Shown in pieces: positions 25,098-36,400 of a DNA stretch of 64,000 nt (the stretch's first letter is position 1; the number at the start of each line of letters is the position of its first letter). This DNA comes from Andrena cerasifolii (lineage: Eukaryota; Arthropoda; Insecta; Hymenoptera; Andrenidae): positions 9,238,001 to 9,302,000 of the forward strand of contig NC_135123.1 in the NCBI RefSeq assembly GCF_050908995.1, read 5' to 3'. A program made the position numbers and the translations under genes. Below the pieces are notes generated by a model. That model ran no database searches and was not told where the DNA came from. It worked only from the letters and a program-made list of their open reading frames with translations.

Positions 25098-26702
25098 TGG
25101 AATTATATAATATTTCGAACCGTTCATAGCGTCCTTCGCGCACCATTTAAAAATACCAGTGATGTAAGAGTGTTAATAAAACGTAGTAAAATGGTAACAG
25201 TACAGAAACGTCCTTGCCCCATCCTCCTCGATTACAGCCACCAAAAAAAAGGCAGCTCGTATACGTAACAATTCGCCGTAAAAATCGTTGTACGACCGCA
25301 AGCTGTGTTGCAGTCCCGCAGGGGCAGGGTCGCTCGATGCTTCCTGCGCGATAATCTTCGTCGAAGCGAAGTTTCTCGGAGGGGGGGCCGCTTGGGCCCT
25401 TTCTCACGGGAGCTGTTTCGCCAGGGGACGACGGTTCCAGGAGCAGAGGTGTATCGAATTCCTGTACGTCGGCCAGGAGAATTCGGAATCGGAGACGTCG
25501 CGGAGCAACAGCGGAGCGCTGACATCACTGGTGATAAACTTCCACGCCGTGGGATCCTTTCCTGGAACATGTACACTCGCTGGGAAACGTGAATAAGAAG
25601 TGGGCGTTCGTGCATCCTCGTAACACGAGGCGCGCACAAGCGGCGCATTAATACCGCGAAATGTCAATCAGTCGGGCATTGCCTACTTCAAGCCTGTTGC
25701 ACACAGGGTCAACCGTGTTTGGCTGTATAGCGCCAATTTTTAATATTTATTTAGTTCAAATTAACATTATTTATTGAATAAAATAATTAATTCTTCCTTG
25801 CTAACCAATTATTAGTTTGTGAAAAGAGTAACGCTTCTTAACAATAATAACCTATACTTTAGGGGAAAAACTCTAGGAAACTCTAGTAACTATTAGACGC
25901 TACAGGTGAGTTTATAGGAAGTTGCTCCATCGTAGGTTATAGGTTATATATTATCGCGCCGAATGTTGTGTTGACGGGGCTTCTTGTTCAGCCATGATTG
26001 TAGATTTGTAAATACAGCGAATATTCACAGTAACTCAACGTTTATATAATCTCGGTTCGACACAATATTGACAGCAAATCAATCTCGACATAAGACTGTC
26101 GTCTGTAGCCGTCTTCTTACTTCAGATGCGAGCACCAGCAGGTTATAAATACTGTTATACACGGTGCCCGCAACAATATATTGGGTTGTGTTCAGTTCTG
26201 AAGTAGCTAAGGATTATAATATCAAAGTGGCATCTGCAACAGATGGAAAATCGGTCTCATACTTGTTCTTTAGAACGAAACACAGAGAGTTTGCAATTAC
26301 GTTAGAGAGTAATGTCCTCGTAGAAAGAAAACGAAATGCATATCTTCCACGATCGAAATAATCGCGCGTCACATTGGCCGATTTCTGCAGGCTTTGTTGG
26401 AGTTATTTGTGGAGCTTCGAAGATGCCCATTATCTGGCGTCGCATGCGTCAGCATTTACGTTTGTGACGTTTTCTTCTGCGTACCTTTCTCGCGTATTAT
26501 TCTGTGACGATCACCTCTTCGTCCAAGTCGACAGAAGCATTCATTTGGGTTAATTTCTATAATTCATAATTGGAAGACCCGTGCCGATATTGAATGCAAC
26601 GTGCAAAATGTGAGATTAATTCCGAGAAACAATCCACCGTGCACGAACGTTGGATGCCTGCACGGTGGTCTCGCATTGCGCGCCGTGTTATCAGAAATTC
26701 CG

Positions 26703-26720
26703 TAATTACGATCGTAATTA
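26703..26720. promoter_or_regulatory. Perfect 18-bp palindrome with paired TAATTA sites
   Basis: TAATTACGATCGTAATTA is its own reverse complement and holds two homeodomain-type TAATTA cores 6 bases apart. It sits between the divergent TNF-like genes. A role as a paired homeodomain dimer site is only inferred; chance in AT-rich DNA is possible. Confidence 0.25.
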
Positions 26721-27226
26721 GCCGCTGCGCGATGTCGGGCTGTGTACGTGCCTTTAAGCGTGTCTTTAACCCGTGTTTGGTCCGTGTAGGAAGACGAAAT
26801 ATTCGTGATCCGTATCAATTTACGTCTGATGAGTCGAAACGTGCGCGCTCGCTGTCAATTATCTCATTCAGCCTTTCTCCTCGTTTCGAGGTGTCTGCCT
26901 ACTCGCTATTTCCACGGCTTTCTTGCGTTCCACGTATTCGATCCCGAGAGGCGAATCCTATTTCTTTATATTGCTCTACGAAGCTGAATAAATAAATTCA
27001 TCCGTGGCATGTATGCTTCTGTCACGTATATTCGTTTTATTCTATTTGCGAATAAAAGAAGGCGATTCATTGGCCCGTCGAGAAGCATCAAGCATGTCCA
27101 ACATCTGACAATGCGACGAGTATTCAACACGATGCGTTACCGACAGGAACAACGTCAATTGTTTTCTCGCGTATGTAGCGATTATTTTAAGTACCTGTGG
27201 TTTAGACAGCCGCCAACTAGATAATG

Positions 27227-27365
27227 CGAATCAGATGCAGTGGTGATGATAGTGGAGAGATGTAATATCGTGGGTTCTCGGCTTCGATCCACGCCACTGC
27301 ATCAATCCGCAGAGGTTGAGCTTCGGGTCTAAATATAAGTAGACGCGAAACGCAATAAAAAAAAG
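27227..27365 (+). repeat. tRNA-like SINE candidate ending in an A-rich tail
   Basis: GATGCAGTGG near 27233 pairs perfectly with CCACTGCATC about 60 bases later, as an acceptor-like stem. A box-B-like GGCTTCGATCC precedes the 3' strand. About 60 bases of unrelated sequence follow and end in AATAAAAAAAAG. This resembles a short tRNA-headed SINE. The D and T arms do not fold cleanly, so it is not called a tRNA gene. Confidence 0.35.
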
Positions 27366-27821
27366 AGTAAAGAAAGATATTTCGGAGTGTTTACTGCGGG
27401 AGAGCATCGGAACATCTATGTGGGTCTCATACTTTTCCTTTTTTCATGACTGAACAGATTGCTTGGTAGTTAACGCGTTTTTGCTATGTGGTATAAAAGG
27501 TAATGATCTACTTACATATATCGTTGGTTTAATAATTAATGAAAGAACTGTGTGTAAGTAGTATGATAAGCAAGTTTTTAGTTAAACGCTGTTTTGTACT
27601 CTTTAAGGGGGGATTCTCGTCTGACAGCCCCCTAAAAATAACTGATATTTAAGAATTTTTTTGGACAAAACTGTTGGTCATATTGGATTAAACGCTTTTG
27701 GGATATAATGAGGCTTCTTTAAAATTGCAGAAAATATATTTTTTATGTCGAAAATTCTGCGTCTCTTCGTTAAACAGTCGCTGTCTCGAAACATCTGCGC
27801 CACTTCTTGCTCTTTGATTTG

Positions 27822-28298
27822 CTCTCCGGAGACGTTACTTCGTGCCATCTCTTTCGACGGCATGTTCTCCTGTTACAAAGCTCAATTTTGTGCATTCTGA
27901 AAATTTTCGCCAGATTTTGGCCAATATATCAGGAGAACATGAAGTGGAAAGAGGTATTCTGAATTTCAGCTTCGAAGGCATCCTCGATTCTCTCTCCGAA
28001 GACGTTACTTAGTGCCACCTCTTTCGACATCGTGTTCTCCTGTTACAAAGCCCAATTTTGTGCATTCTGAAAATTTTCGCCAGATTTTGGCCAATATATC
28101 AGGAGAACATAAAGCGAAAAGAGGTATTCTGAATTTCAGCTTCGAAGGCATCCTCGATTCTCTCTCCGAAGACGTTACTTAGTGCCACCTCTTTCGACAT
28201 CATGTTCTCCTGTTACAAAGCCCAATTTTGTGCATTCTGAAAATTTTCGCCAGATTTTGGCCAATATATCAGGAGAACATGAAGCGAAAAGAGGTATA
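27822..28298. repeat. 170-bp tandem satellite, about 2.8 copies, with internal palindrome
   Basis: The motif GACGTTACTT recurs at 27831, 28001 and 28171, an exact 170-base period, and whole units are nearly identical over their shared length. Each unit contains TGTTCTCCTG and, about 65 bases later, its reverse complement CAGGAGAACA, so each monomer can form a stem. There is no coding capacity. Confidence 0.85.
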
Positions 28299-28553
28299 CT
28301 AAAGGGTATAGCCGGTTAAGATGGTCAAATGTGCCCTTGAATCGAATTCGACTCACGATGAATCATTCGAAAGCTTATTAAAAAAGAAACATTTGTGGCA
28401 ATTTTCAACTTCGTATCTCCACCCGGAGGGTAGTAAAGGGCAAAAATAGGAAATCAGGTTTTTGCGGGCCATTTAGAATTCCGAAATTTGTGGGAAAAGG
28501 TCATTTTTGTGAGAAAAATGAAATTGTGTAGGTCTTGTGTCCACAAGTGCTTA

Positions 28554-29083
28554 ATTGGCTGAAATTTTGAAAATAGGTTCTTTTTTGACAAAAATGATGA
28601 TTGCGAGAAGGATTTTTTACTTCAATTTTTTTTTAATATTTAAGTGTCAATCCCTATGTTACCGACCGTTTTTAAAACCTAATCCAAGCCTCTAACTTTG
28701 GTCATTGTAATTTCTGCCGCCTTGGGAATGTTTTATATTTTATTTTGGCATTCCGACCCAATGCAAACCAGTCATCCTAATATCCGGCGTCGAACAGAGT
28801 CGGATTGTTGTCGGAGGCCCCCACATACCCAACAGATGGCTTAAAGTACCCTCTTCCTAGCAAAAAATTATGTTGCAGGTTGTCCTCCTTTGGGGATTTG
28901 AACCTTCACCAAGCACGGTAATTATTTGTTTTAAAAATTTTGCCCATTATACAATATACTGCACTGCGTCGGTAAGATAGGGAATGACATCAAAATGGTA
29001 AAAAAAATCATATCATCAGAAATCCTTCTCGCAAAACATTATTTCTATGTAAAATGTAATATTTTTCAAAATTTCAGCCAATT
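28554..29083. repeat. Long inverted repeat (fold-back element)
   Basis: The left arm TTGGCTGAAATTTTGAAAA..GCGAGAAGGATTT..CCTATGTTACCGAC (28554 to about 28673) matches the reverse complement of about 28966-29083 (GTCGGTAAGATAGGG..AAATCCTTCTCGC..TTTTCAAAATTTCAGCCAA). Arms are about 120 bp with mismatches around a 290-bp centre. It is a likely decayed DNA-transposon copy; no ORF is seen. Confidence 0.6.
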
Positions 29084-29168
29084 TGGAGCATGGGTGTTTT
29101 CGGAAGTTTAGCCCCTATATTAGCAAACACAAGTAATCCTCTCGATACGATATTTCAATTCCCTGTTA

Positions 29169-29408
29169 CAGGGCCGTCTTATCCAATAGGCACAGTGGGC
29201 ACTGTGCCTAGGGCCGACGAAAGTCCAAAAATGAAATTTTAAATGAGAATGTATTCTAATATAACAAAAACAAAATTGAAAATATAATTTAATTTAAAAA
29301 ATAATGTAAATATATTAACAATTGAATGACGTGAACAATAAATTGAAAGGACTTACAAATACAGTTTTTAAGCAAAAGTGCCTAGGGCCTACGACGATCC
29401 CTGCCCTG
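29169..29408. mobile_element. Possible hAT-type deletion derivative
   Basis: The left end CAGGGCCGTC and right end ..CTGCCCTG are imperfect inverted CAGGGC termini, each near a GTGCCTAGGGCC block. The ends are typical of hAT elements, but no 8-bp target duplication is visible, so the bounds are tentative. Confidence 0.35.
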
Positions 29409-30857
29409 CTACGAATCGAACCGTTACGGACTCCCAAAGGGACGATCAAAAGGATCCAGGTCGATTTTACGCGAAAGCAGGATCCGATGGCCTTGAAAAC
29501 GAGTTCCCAGTCCCAGCACGGAATCCAGAACGACTCACGAGCATCGAAACCCTCCATTTCACTATTTCTTTCTCGATATTCCCACAAACCCCAAGAGAAG
29601 ACACAACTTTGTCCTTATCTCTTCGACTGCATCTAAAATTCTACCGATAACAAGAGTTGCGAATACAGGAAATATAAGTTTATAAATAAACTTATCAATT
29701 ATTTCCAAACAGGAAGCTCCTAGTCCCCCGGTTCCGTCCTATAAAAACCGCTCGTTTTCCATAACCTCGAAGCCGAACGATGTTATGTTACCGTAAAACG
29801 TGTAAATTATTCGTGAGGGCCTGACGGAGAAAGAGGGAACGCGGCAGGAAGGGGCGCGAGGAAGAAAGAGCGGTGGAGATAGTCCCTTGGTGGCTGAATG
29901 TTGGCAGCGCTCGCGCGAGGAGCAGCCAAACCGGTCGTTGGAGTCGTCGAGACGCTGGGAGACGCTTGACCAGGCGAGGTGCATGGGTAAACAAAAGATG
30001 GTACGGTACGGCGTCGTGTAAGACCGTAGGGGCAGTCTCGACGACGCTGTCCACGCGGCGATCGATTCGCGAATCAATTATTCTCACCTGTTGCACTCTC
30101 GCGGTCACCCTTCTCCCCCCCCACTCTATGGAGAACCGAGGGAGATGTCACTCAGGTAAGCAAGATTCTATTAATAACACCTTCAACCATTTCTCCACGG
30201 CTGATCGATCCCCCTGGAAATCCACGATCAAAGAATGACAAAACTCTGCCTCGCGTAAGATTCCATTATGGGTCAGACGTGTCGTCTGTTCGGCTTCCGC
30301 GTTTTGCGGGTTTCATAATGAAAGAAAAGAAAAATGTGGAACCACTTACGAAGCATCGAGGCTTCAAGTTTAATCTGATAAAGTTACAATCATCGCGACA
30401 CTGTTACATTTCTTTGATTCCGCCTGTGACACATCTACGCAGGGTTGGAATAGACGAGTCAGCGATGTTAGATGCACATGACGAATTGAAGTAGCCTTAT
30501 ATGCACTTCTCTTCGTTCGAGACTGTTTAGTACGTCTCCGAGCCTTTCGATAACTGCATTGTATCGGGGAATGTAGTTGTGTTAGCGATCCCGTTGTATC
30601 CTTTCACTGGGCCACGCTGTAAACTCAAGCACGTGGTACACGTGACGTGAAAAAATGATTTATCGACTGCTTTAACGACCATCGATAAGCGTTGGTATTT
30701 ATCTCTGTGTGAGATCAGCGGGAAAGTGTTATCCTGCCGAGGATGATAATGAACAGTTGGATTGGAGGCGAAGCTATAATGGGGAATATTGTGTTGCAGG
30801 GCATTCATTAATGTGATATAATAATTTTGAAACTAGTCAGCAGCGATTGCACGATCG

Positions 30858-33491
30858 ATGGCCACCAGAATCAAAATGGAACATGTACAAAGCGACATCG
30901 ATCCGCAAATCGTTAATACATCGAAAGCTGCGACGCGTTTTATCGAGTGGAACGTCGATATGAACGTGACCGTGTCGAACGTGAAGAAATCGAAGGTGTT
31001 CCAAAGATCACGCGGGATCATCCTCTTCCTTTTCATGATCGCGCTGGCTGTCGTGCTGTCCCACCTCAGAAGGGAAGTGCGGGCCTTACAAGTACAGGTA
31101 CGTACTCATCGAACATACCGGGTACTCGAATACACTTTTATTGGTAAAATAAAAAAACGTTGGATTGATGTACGTTCCCATACCGCTCTACATAATCGGT
31201 TTAAAAGTTACGCGCAGTGTCTCTTTTGACTTCCCAGTCGAGTGCGCCCCGCGTCATTTAAAAATAGACCGCACTGAAAATAATAAAAATTCTATCCTCC
31301 GTTTTCGATTCGCTCGTTCAAAAGAAGTTACTTATTCAACATTCGTATCGTGCATTTTGAGACACTCGGTATATTACCATTCTATTAAAGATTATATTAC
31401 TGTTGCCTTGCACATCGAATTTAAGTGTCAAGCGGGCGTTGACACAGAGACTGTGTGGCGCCATTTTCAAACTTTCGACGCGCCACTTTGTTTCCATTTC
31501 CTTTTCTAAGCTCGCGAATGCTTTTAGGTGCAATCCGTGAACGTGAACTTACTGCTGCTGATGTCCAAGTACGACAGGCTGAACAGAAGCTTGAACCGAG
31601 CGTGGATGCACCGATCGGGCAAGTTCCTGGAGAAGAGGAACGTGGACGACGCGAGGCGAATCCTAGATGGAGCGTCACCGTCGGTGTTGAGAGACCTCGA
31701 GAGGCTCGACGGTACTCGTGACGCGGCCAACGGAAACTCGTACGCCTACGTGACCCCGCATTTCGGTCCAGTCGGGAGCTCGAAAGAGGATGGCAATCTG
31801 ACTGCGATCTCGAAACAGTCGTTGATTAATTTGGAGGAGAACCAGAGCCTCGGCGAGATGGACGAAGCGAATTTACGAATCGAGAGAGCGATACTTACGG
31901 TAGAGAAGCAAAACGCGACTGAGAGAAGCGGCACGCGGTCGGATCAGGGCAAAGACGCTGACGACGACAATGACGGTGACTATGACGTTGACGATTTAGA
32001 TATTTGGCGAGGGCCACGCTCTGGCAGGTCGAGGCGGGACGAGGGAAGAGGTAAAAAACGGGGAAAGAGCAAAAGGCAGCCCAAACGCAGTCGCAGGCGA
32101 TTGGGTATCTAGTATTATTTAGTTGGCATGTGTTTCCCATTGTGAGCAGCGTCGTCACGCGCAGAAGGGGCATTCAAATTTCACCTGGGCAAAAGCTTTT
32201 ATGCGGTAATGATATCAGAGATTACAATTTGCAGAATTATGTTCTAATATCAATTGAAATTACCGAATTGGAAAAGTGGCAAGATGTGCAGGTTGGATTT
32301 GAGGTCCCCTTACACGCAGAGTGGTCAGCAAAAAACGGGCACTTAATTCCTTTGCTGTTGAATCTTATCGCTTCTAAGTATTCCACGCCGAATGGATTAA
32401 TACGAATCGAGGGTAACGTGTCTCGTTTCTTGTTGGGCCACCCTGTATGAGTTTGCAGGCTCAGTGACACCGATTAACCATTTGTGGAAGTTATCATGCA
32501 TTTTATTATATACAGTACACTCTCGCTATGGGCTCGGAGCTAGCGGGAAGCGCTTAACGTATAGCGTCGACAATTCCGAGCTGCCGATGGCGCAAGAGAC
32601 ACAGCGTAGGCACGCGAAAGAGAAAGTATCATGCCTTCTCTTTTTCGTAGCTGACGGTAACTTTTTGTCGAGCCTTTCGTCCACTCGCGCTCGCTCGATC
32701 GAAGGATTCGATGAACGCTTAGCGCATAGTTGAGATGAACTCATAACGAGAGTTTACTGTAGTTGAGAAATTTAATACAGTAAAGGTTACAAACGTACTT
32801 TCTATGTTTTTCAGGACCCTTGGTGGCGACATTCGTCGGGGCGATTCCCGAACAGCACGTCACGGATACATGTACGTAACACGGAGTATAATATCCGGTT
32901 TAGCGGTAACGTAATGATTAATTTCAGTTTACATCGGGCCATGGGTGAAGAGTGCTAAAAACAATACTCAGTACAGCCTAAATAAATTCCACTTGGTGGA
33001 AGACAAAAAATCTATCGAAGTCACAACTACAGGTTTATACATGATTTCAGTGCAGGTGATGGAGCTTAAATAATATAATTTAATTTGATTCAATTTAATA
33101 TTATATAATTGCAACTCGCGTATTCACGCTGTTTTGCCTTTCAGATCTTTTATTTCGGCGAGCCAACTAACTACTCCTACTGGATATTGTTGAGCTCGGA
33201 AGGCAAGTCGGCCACGCAGAAGCTCGTGAAATGTTCTACCGCGTCCTCCGTGTCGGCCACGGAAGTATCGTGCTACACGAGCGTGATCACCCCGTTGCAG
33301 AGGGGCGACAGAGTGCACATACAGCAGCAGGAGAGAAACAGGTAGGAAGCCGTTGGCCTCTTATCGATTTTCGCTCGTGTAATTTCAATGTGAAACAACT
33401 GGAACCTTTCAGATTAATAAACATGCGAGAAGGACACAGTTACGTGCAGCTGGTACTTCTCTCCAATACCCGTAAATGGCGTCAGCGATAA
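30858..33491 (+). CDS. Second, divergent TNF-superfamily-like ligand (type II membrane protein)
   Basis: Exons 30858-31097, 31528-32104, 32815-32871, 32928-33055, 33145-33341, 33413-33491 join in frame (425 residues). The ATG at 30858 leads to a cytoplasmic N-terminus and one TM helix (GIILFLFMIALAVVLSHL, about 53-70). The stalk is helical, then has an acidic run (DADDDNDGDYDVDDLD) followed at once by a strongly basic run (about 234-271, rich in RSRR, KKRGK, RSRRR) with several furin-type sites. The C-terminal domain, split over four small exons, has PLVATFVGAIPEQ, IEVTTTGLYMISVQIFYFG, a SCYTSVITPLQRGDRVHI strand and a final HSYVQLVLLS strand. These fit the beta-strand order of a TNF jelly roll. 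The paired Cys (VKC..SCYT) mirror the EDA/Eiger disulfide. It is clearly different from the ligand at 20233-23588. Assignment to the TNF family is by pattern, not by alignment. A candidate AATAAA is at 34184. Confidence 0.75.
32513..32759. mobile_element. Pogo/Tigger-like MITE in intron 2 of the second TNF-like gene
   Basis: Termini CAGTACACTCTCGCTATG and its imperfect reverse complement CATAACGAGAGTTTACTG bound a 247-bp non-coding element. It is flanked by TA on both sides (32511-32512 and 32760-32761), the expected target duplication of Tc1/mariner/pogo elements. Confidence 0.65.
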
Positions 33492-36400
33492 AGCTTACGA
33501 TATAAGTAAACGGTAGAAGTTGTGCCATGAAAGATCGCAGAAGAGCGGTTCATTTCGAAGCGTTGAAAGGATCAAACGATACATTTATGTTAGTCGAACG
33601 AACCGATTAGGATTCTAGTTTTATAGTCGAGGTTCGCGAAACGAGTGATAATGAAACTCAAGGAATCATCGAGTCACGCGTACATGTACAGTCATTGTTT
33701 ACATCGTCCTTTTGTGCAAAATAGTTTTCGTTCAATTCGCATCTACGGAGGCGCTGATCTCTGTTTTTGTCACGTAAGTTCCAATGTTATGTACAGTTGC
33801 ATTAAAGACACATAATGAGTAAGGAGCTGTACAAAAGAATACTGCTAAGTTGTAAATAATCGGTACATATTTTTATACTTATGGTTGTTCGTAAGGGATC
33901 ACAGAAATTGCATCCGGCGTCGTACGTTTAGCATTTTAGTTCGACGGCTAAACAGGAGTTACAGATGTGATGTTACGTTTTAAGAGCAGTCAGTAAGATT
34001 AGTGCACGTTACTGCGTTACTGTATTTCGATCCTAAACTAATGTTTACGTGCTGTTAAAAAAAAAATACTTTTTAAGATTATAGTAGTAAAGATTTCAAA
34101 TAGACTATATTTTTCATTTTTGTACATTTTTTTTCATATTGTTTACAATGTTTATATTCAATGTTAATGTCGAACAAAATCTGAATAAACGGAGTAAAAG
34201 AGAAGCTACGCTTCGTGAGATTATACATTCTTATTACCTTCTATCACAGCTAATTACTAGACTCGTAAATTCGATGAAAATTCAGTCTCTGGGAACGTGT
34301 GTGCAAAGTACAGCGTTACTACTTTGGCGATACTTTCTCGCGATATTCCCCCGTCGGCAAGTAAAAGGCACTTGAATCCTCTTGTTGAATGCCAGTCATG
34401 TGGCAGACGTTGCTTGAATGGTAGTGACCATGTATCTCACAGGACAGTTGTTATCAGCCTATAGAAATGAATAATACCAAATTAGAGAAGAAGAGCAGAC
34501 GGTACAACAGAGATAATGAGATCTTACAGATAACTTTATACCTATTGTCTAACGCGCTTATACTCGACTCAATACTTCGATCATATCGTATTTTATCGTT
34601 ATTGAAAAACATTTTGTGCTCGGATTTCTTTTCGTTGGCATTCGGTACATTTCTTCCCCTCTTTCTTGCCTTACGATAAGGTCGTGATAAAATCATACAT
34701 GGTTTATATGGAATACTATATACTCTTTTAAAAAAATTTCAAATAGTCTCTCTCAATTGTTACCTTCATTGTTACTATCATATATATACATATATATATA
34801 TATATAATACTGCAGGTATCGCAGGTATAAAGCGGTTCAAAGTTAACGAAAGGAAGATGAATTGCTTGTCGAAGCACACCGTTTCCTTTACCTATGGGAT
34901 GCGGCTATTTGTTTATCCTCAAGGCCGGTGGAAATGAAAGCGAGTATCATTTGCTCGAATCCCTAATCAAAAGCAACACGTTTTACCACGTAGCGAAACA
35001 GCCCTGTGCGTAGTTTACTTTTTAACAATCCCACTTTACACTCGATAGATGCAGGATAGATGTATTCGTTACCCTTGCTAACATTTCTTTTTGCATACAT
35101 TATGATTCGATAGCTTTCTTTTCTTTATAAAAAACGGATAGATTTATATTTACTCACCTGGATATGGGTTGAGGTTTACTCGAGCATTTGTCTTTTAATA
35201 TATATGAGCGTAATACATGTTAGCATAGATTGTTTTTTTTTTATATGTTAACTCTTGCGTGTCTTTCCATGATTTCTCTAGCATTTCGTTCGTTCTTTTT
35301 GTTTTTGTTTATTAAAAACGCAATTGTCTCTCCCTTTCTCTCTATCTCTCTCTCTCTCTCTCTCTCTTTATACCATGTACACAAAGCGTGACTAAATTTC
35401 TCAGATAGTAACTTGGAAAACAACAAATTTACTGATGCGCACTATTTACATCGAAAAGAATCGTGACGAAGTTTTGAATGGAAAAAAATTAGGTGCACCA
35501 TAAAAAATATCAAATACTATTCGGTTATAGATGAAACTCTTGAAAAAATCAAATAAAGGATTCTAGTTAATGAAAGATACTATGATACTCTAAAAGAAGA
35601 AATATAACAGTTTTCTAGAGTTCATTTAATAGCGGTACCTGTGCCCATCGGTCAATTATAAACTCTTATTGTACAGTCGTCATTTTTTTATCTCGCATAA
35701 TATTTGCATTGTTTATTCAGAATCGGTATGTCCTTGCTGGCAACGGAGGGAAGGTATTTCTCTCTCTTTCTTTCATTCTGTTCCCTAAGTATCTCAGGTT
35801 GTTGCTACGCCTGTGAAATAAACTTGGTTTTTTTGTCAAATTTTTTTATACACCTAGAACTTTCCACCAACACTGTCACACATCAACGATATCTAATTCC
35901 GAATGCAAAGTGACTATATACAAGACAAAAAAAATTATTAAATAATCTCTTCTCGTCTTTTGCTTTTTGTCGCTTCTTTTTTTTTTTTTCATTCGGCAAG
36001 TTACAAAGAAAGCTCGCTCCGCGAATAGGTCAAGTATCATTGTTTTAATAAAGGCTCATACCTACGTTAGTCACGCAAATACTCTGTGTTCTTTTAAGTT
36101 GGGATCGTTTTAGTGCACATCTGGTTTCCTACGGCAGTTGCTGGTTTTCATTCTCAGATTTCATTACGTTTCAGTCCATAATCTCTCATATGTTGAAGGT
36201 AAGGAAATAATAAATGTGAAAGATTATCGTGTTTTTGTGTTATTTTTTTTTTTACGGTTCTTTGTTTCAATGCTTGTTTTCATTTCGATCGTTACTCTAT
36301 GACTTACAATGTTAAATCCATTTACTATTCACTATGCTGACGACAATGACTTTAGTACAGTTTAGATAATCGTATAGTTATTTTATATAATAAAGGGGGA

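Larger units (their letters stand above)
23589..30857. other. Repeat-rich spacer between the two TNF-like genes
   Basis: The 5' ends of the two TNF-like genes face each other across 7.3 kb. No protein-coding exon is recognised. The region holds a Helitron-like copy (24895-25097), an 18-bp perfect palindrome TAATTACGATCGTAATTA (26703-26720), a tRNA-like SINE head (27227-27365), a 170-bp tandem satellite (27822-28298), a long inverted repeat (28554-29083) and a hAT-like fragment (29169-29408). The open frame at 26594-26995 shows no family features and is probably chance. Confidence 0.5.

Noticed and set aside
26594..26995. 133-codon plus-strand frame in the TNF spacer
   Set aside because: No family features; Arg/Ser-rich composition typical of chance frames; no good splice or start context.
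27678..27863. 61-codon minus-strand frame in the satellite region
   Set aside because: Extends from the 170-bp satellite flank; the other satellite copies do not keep the frame.
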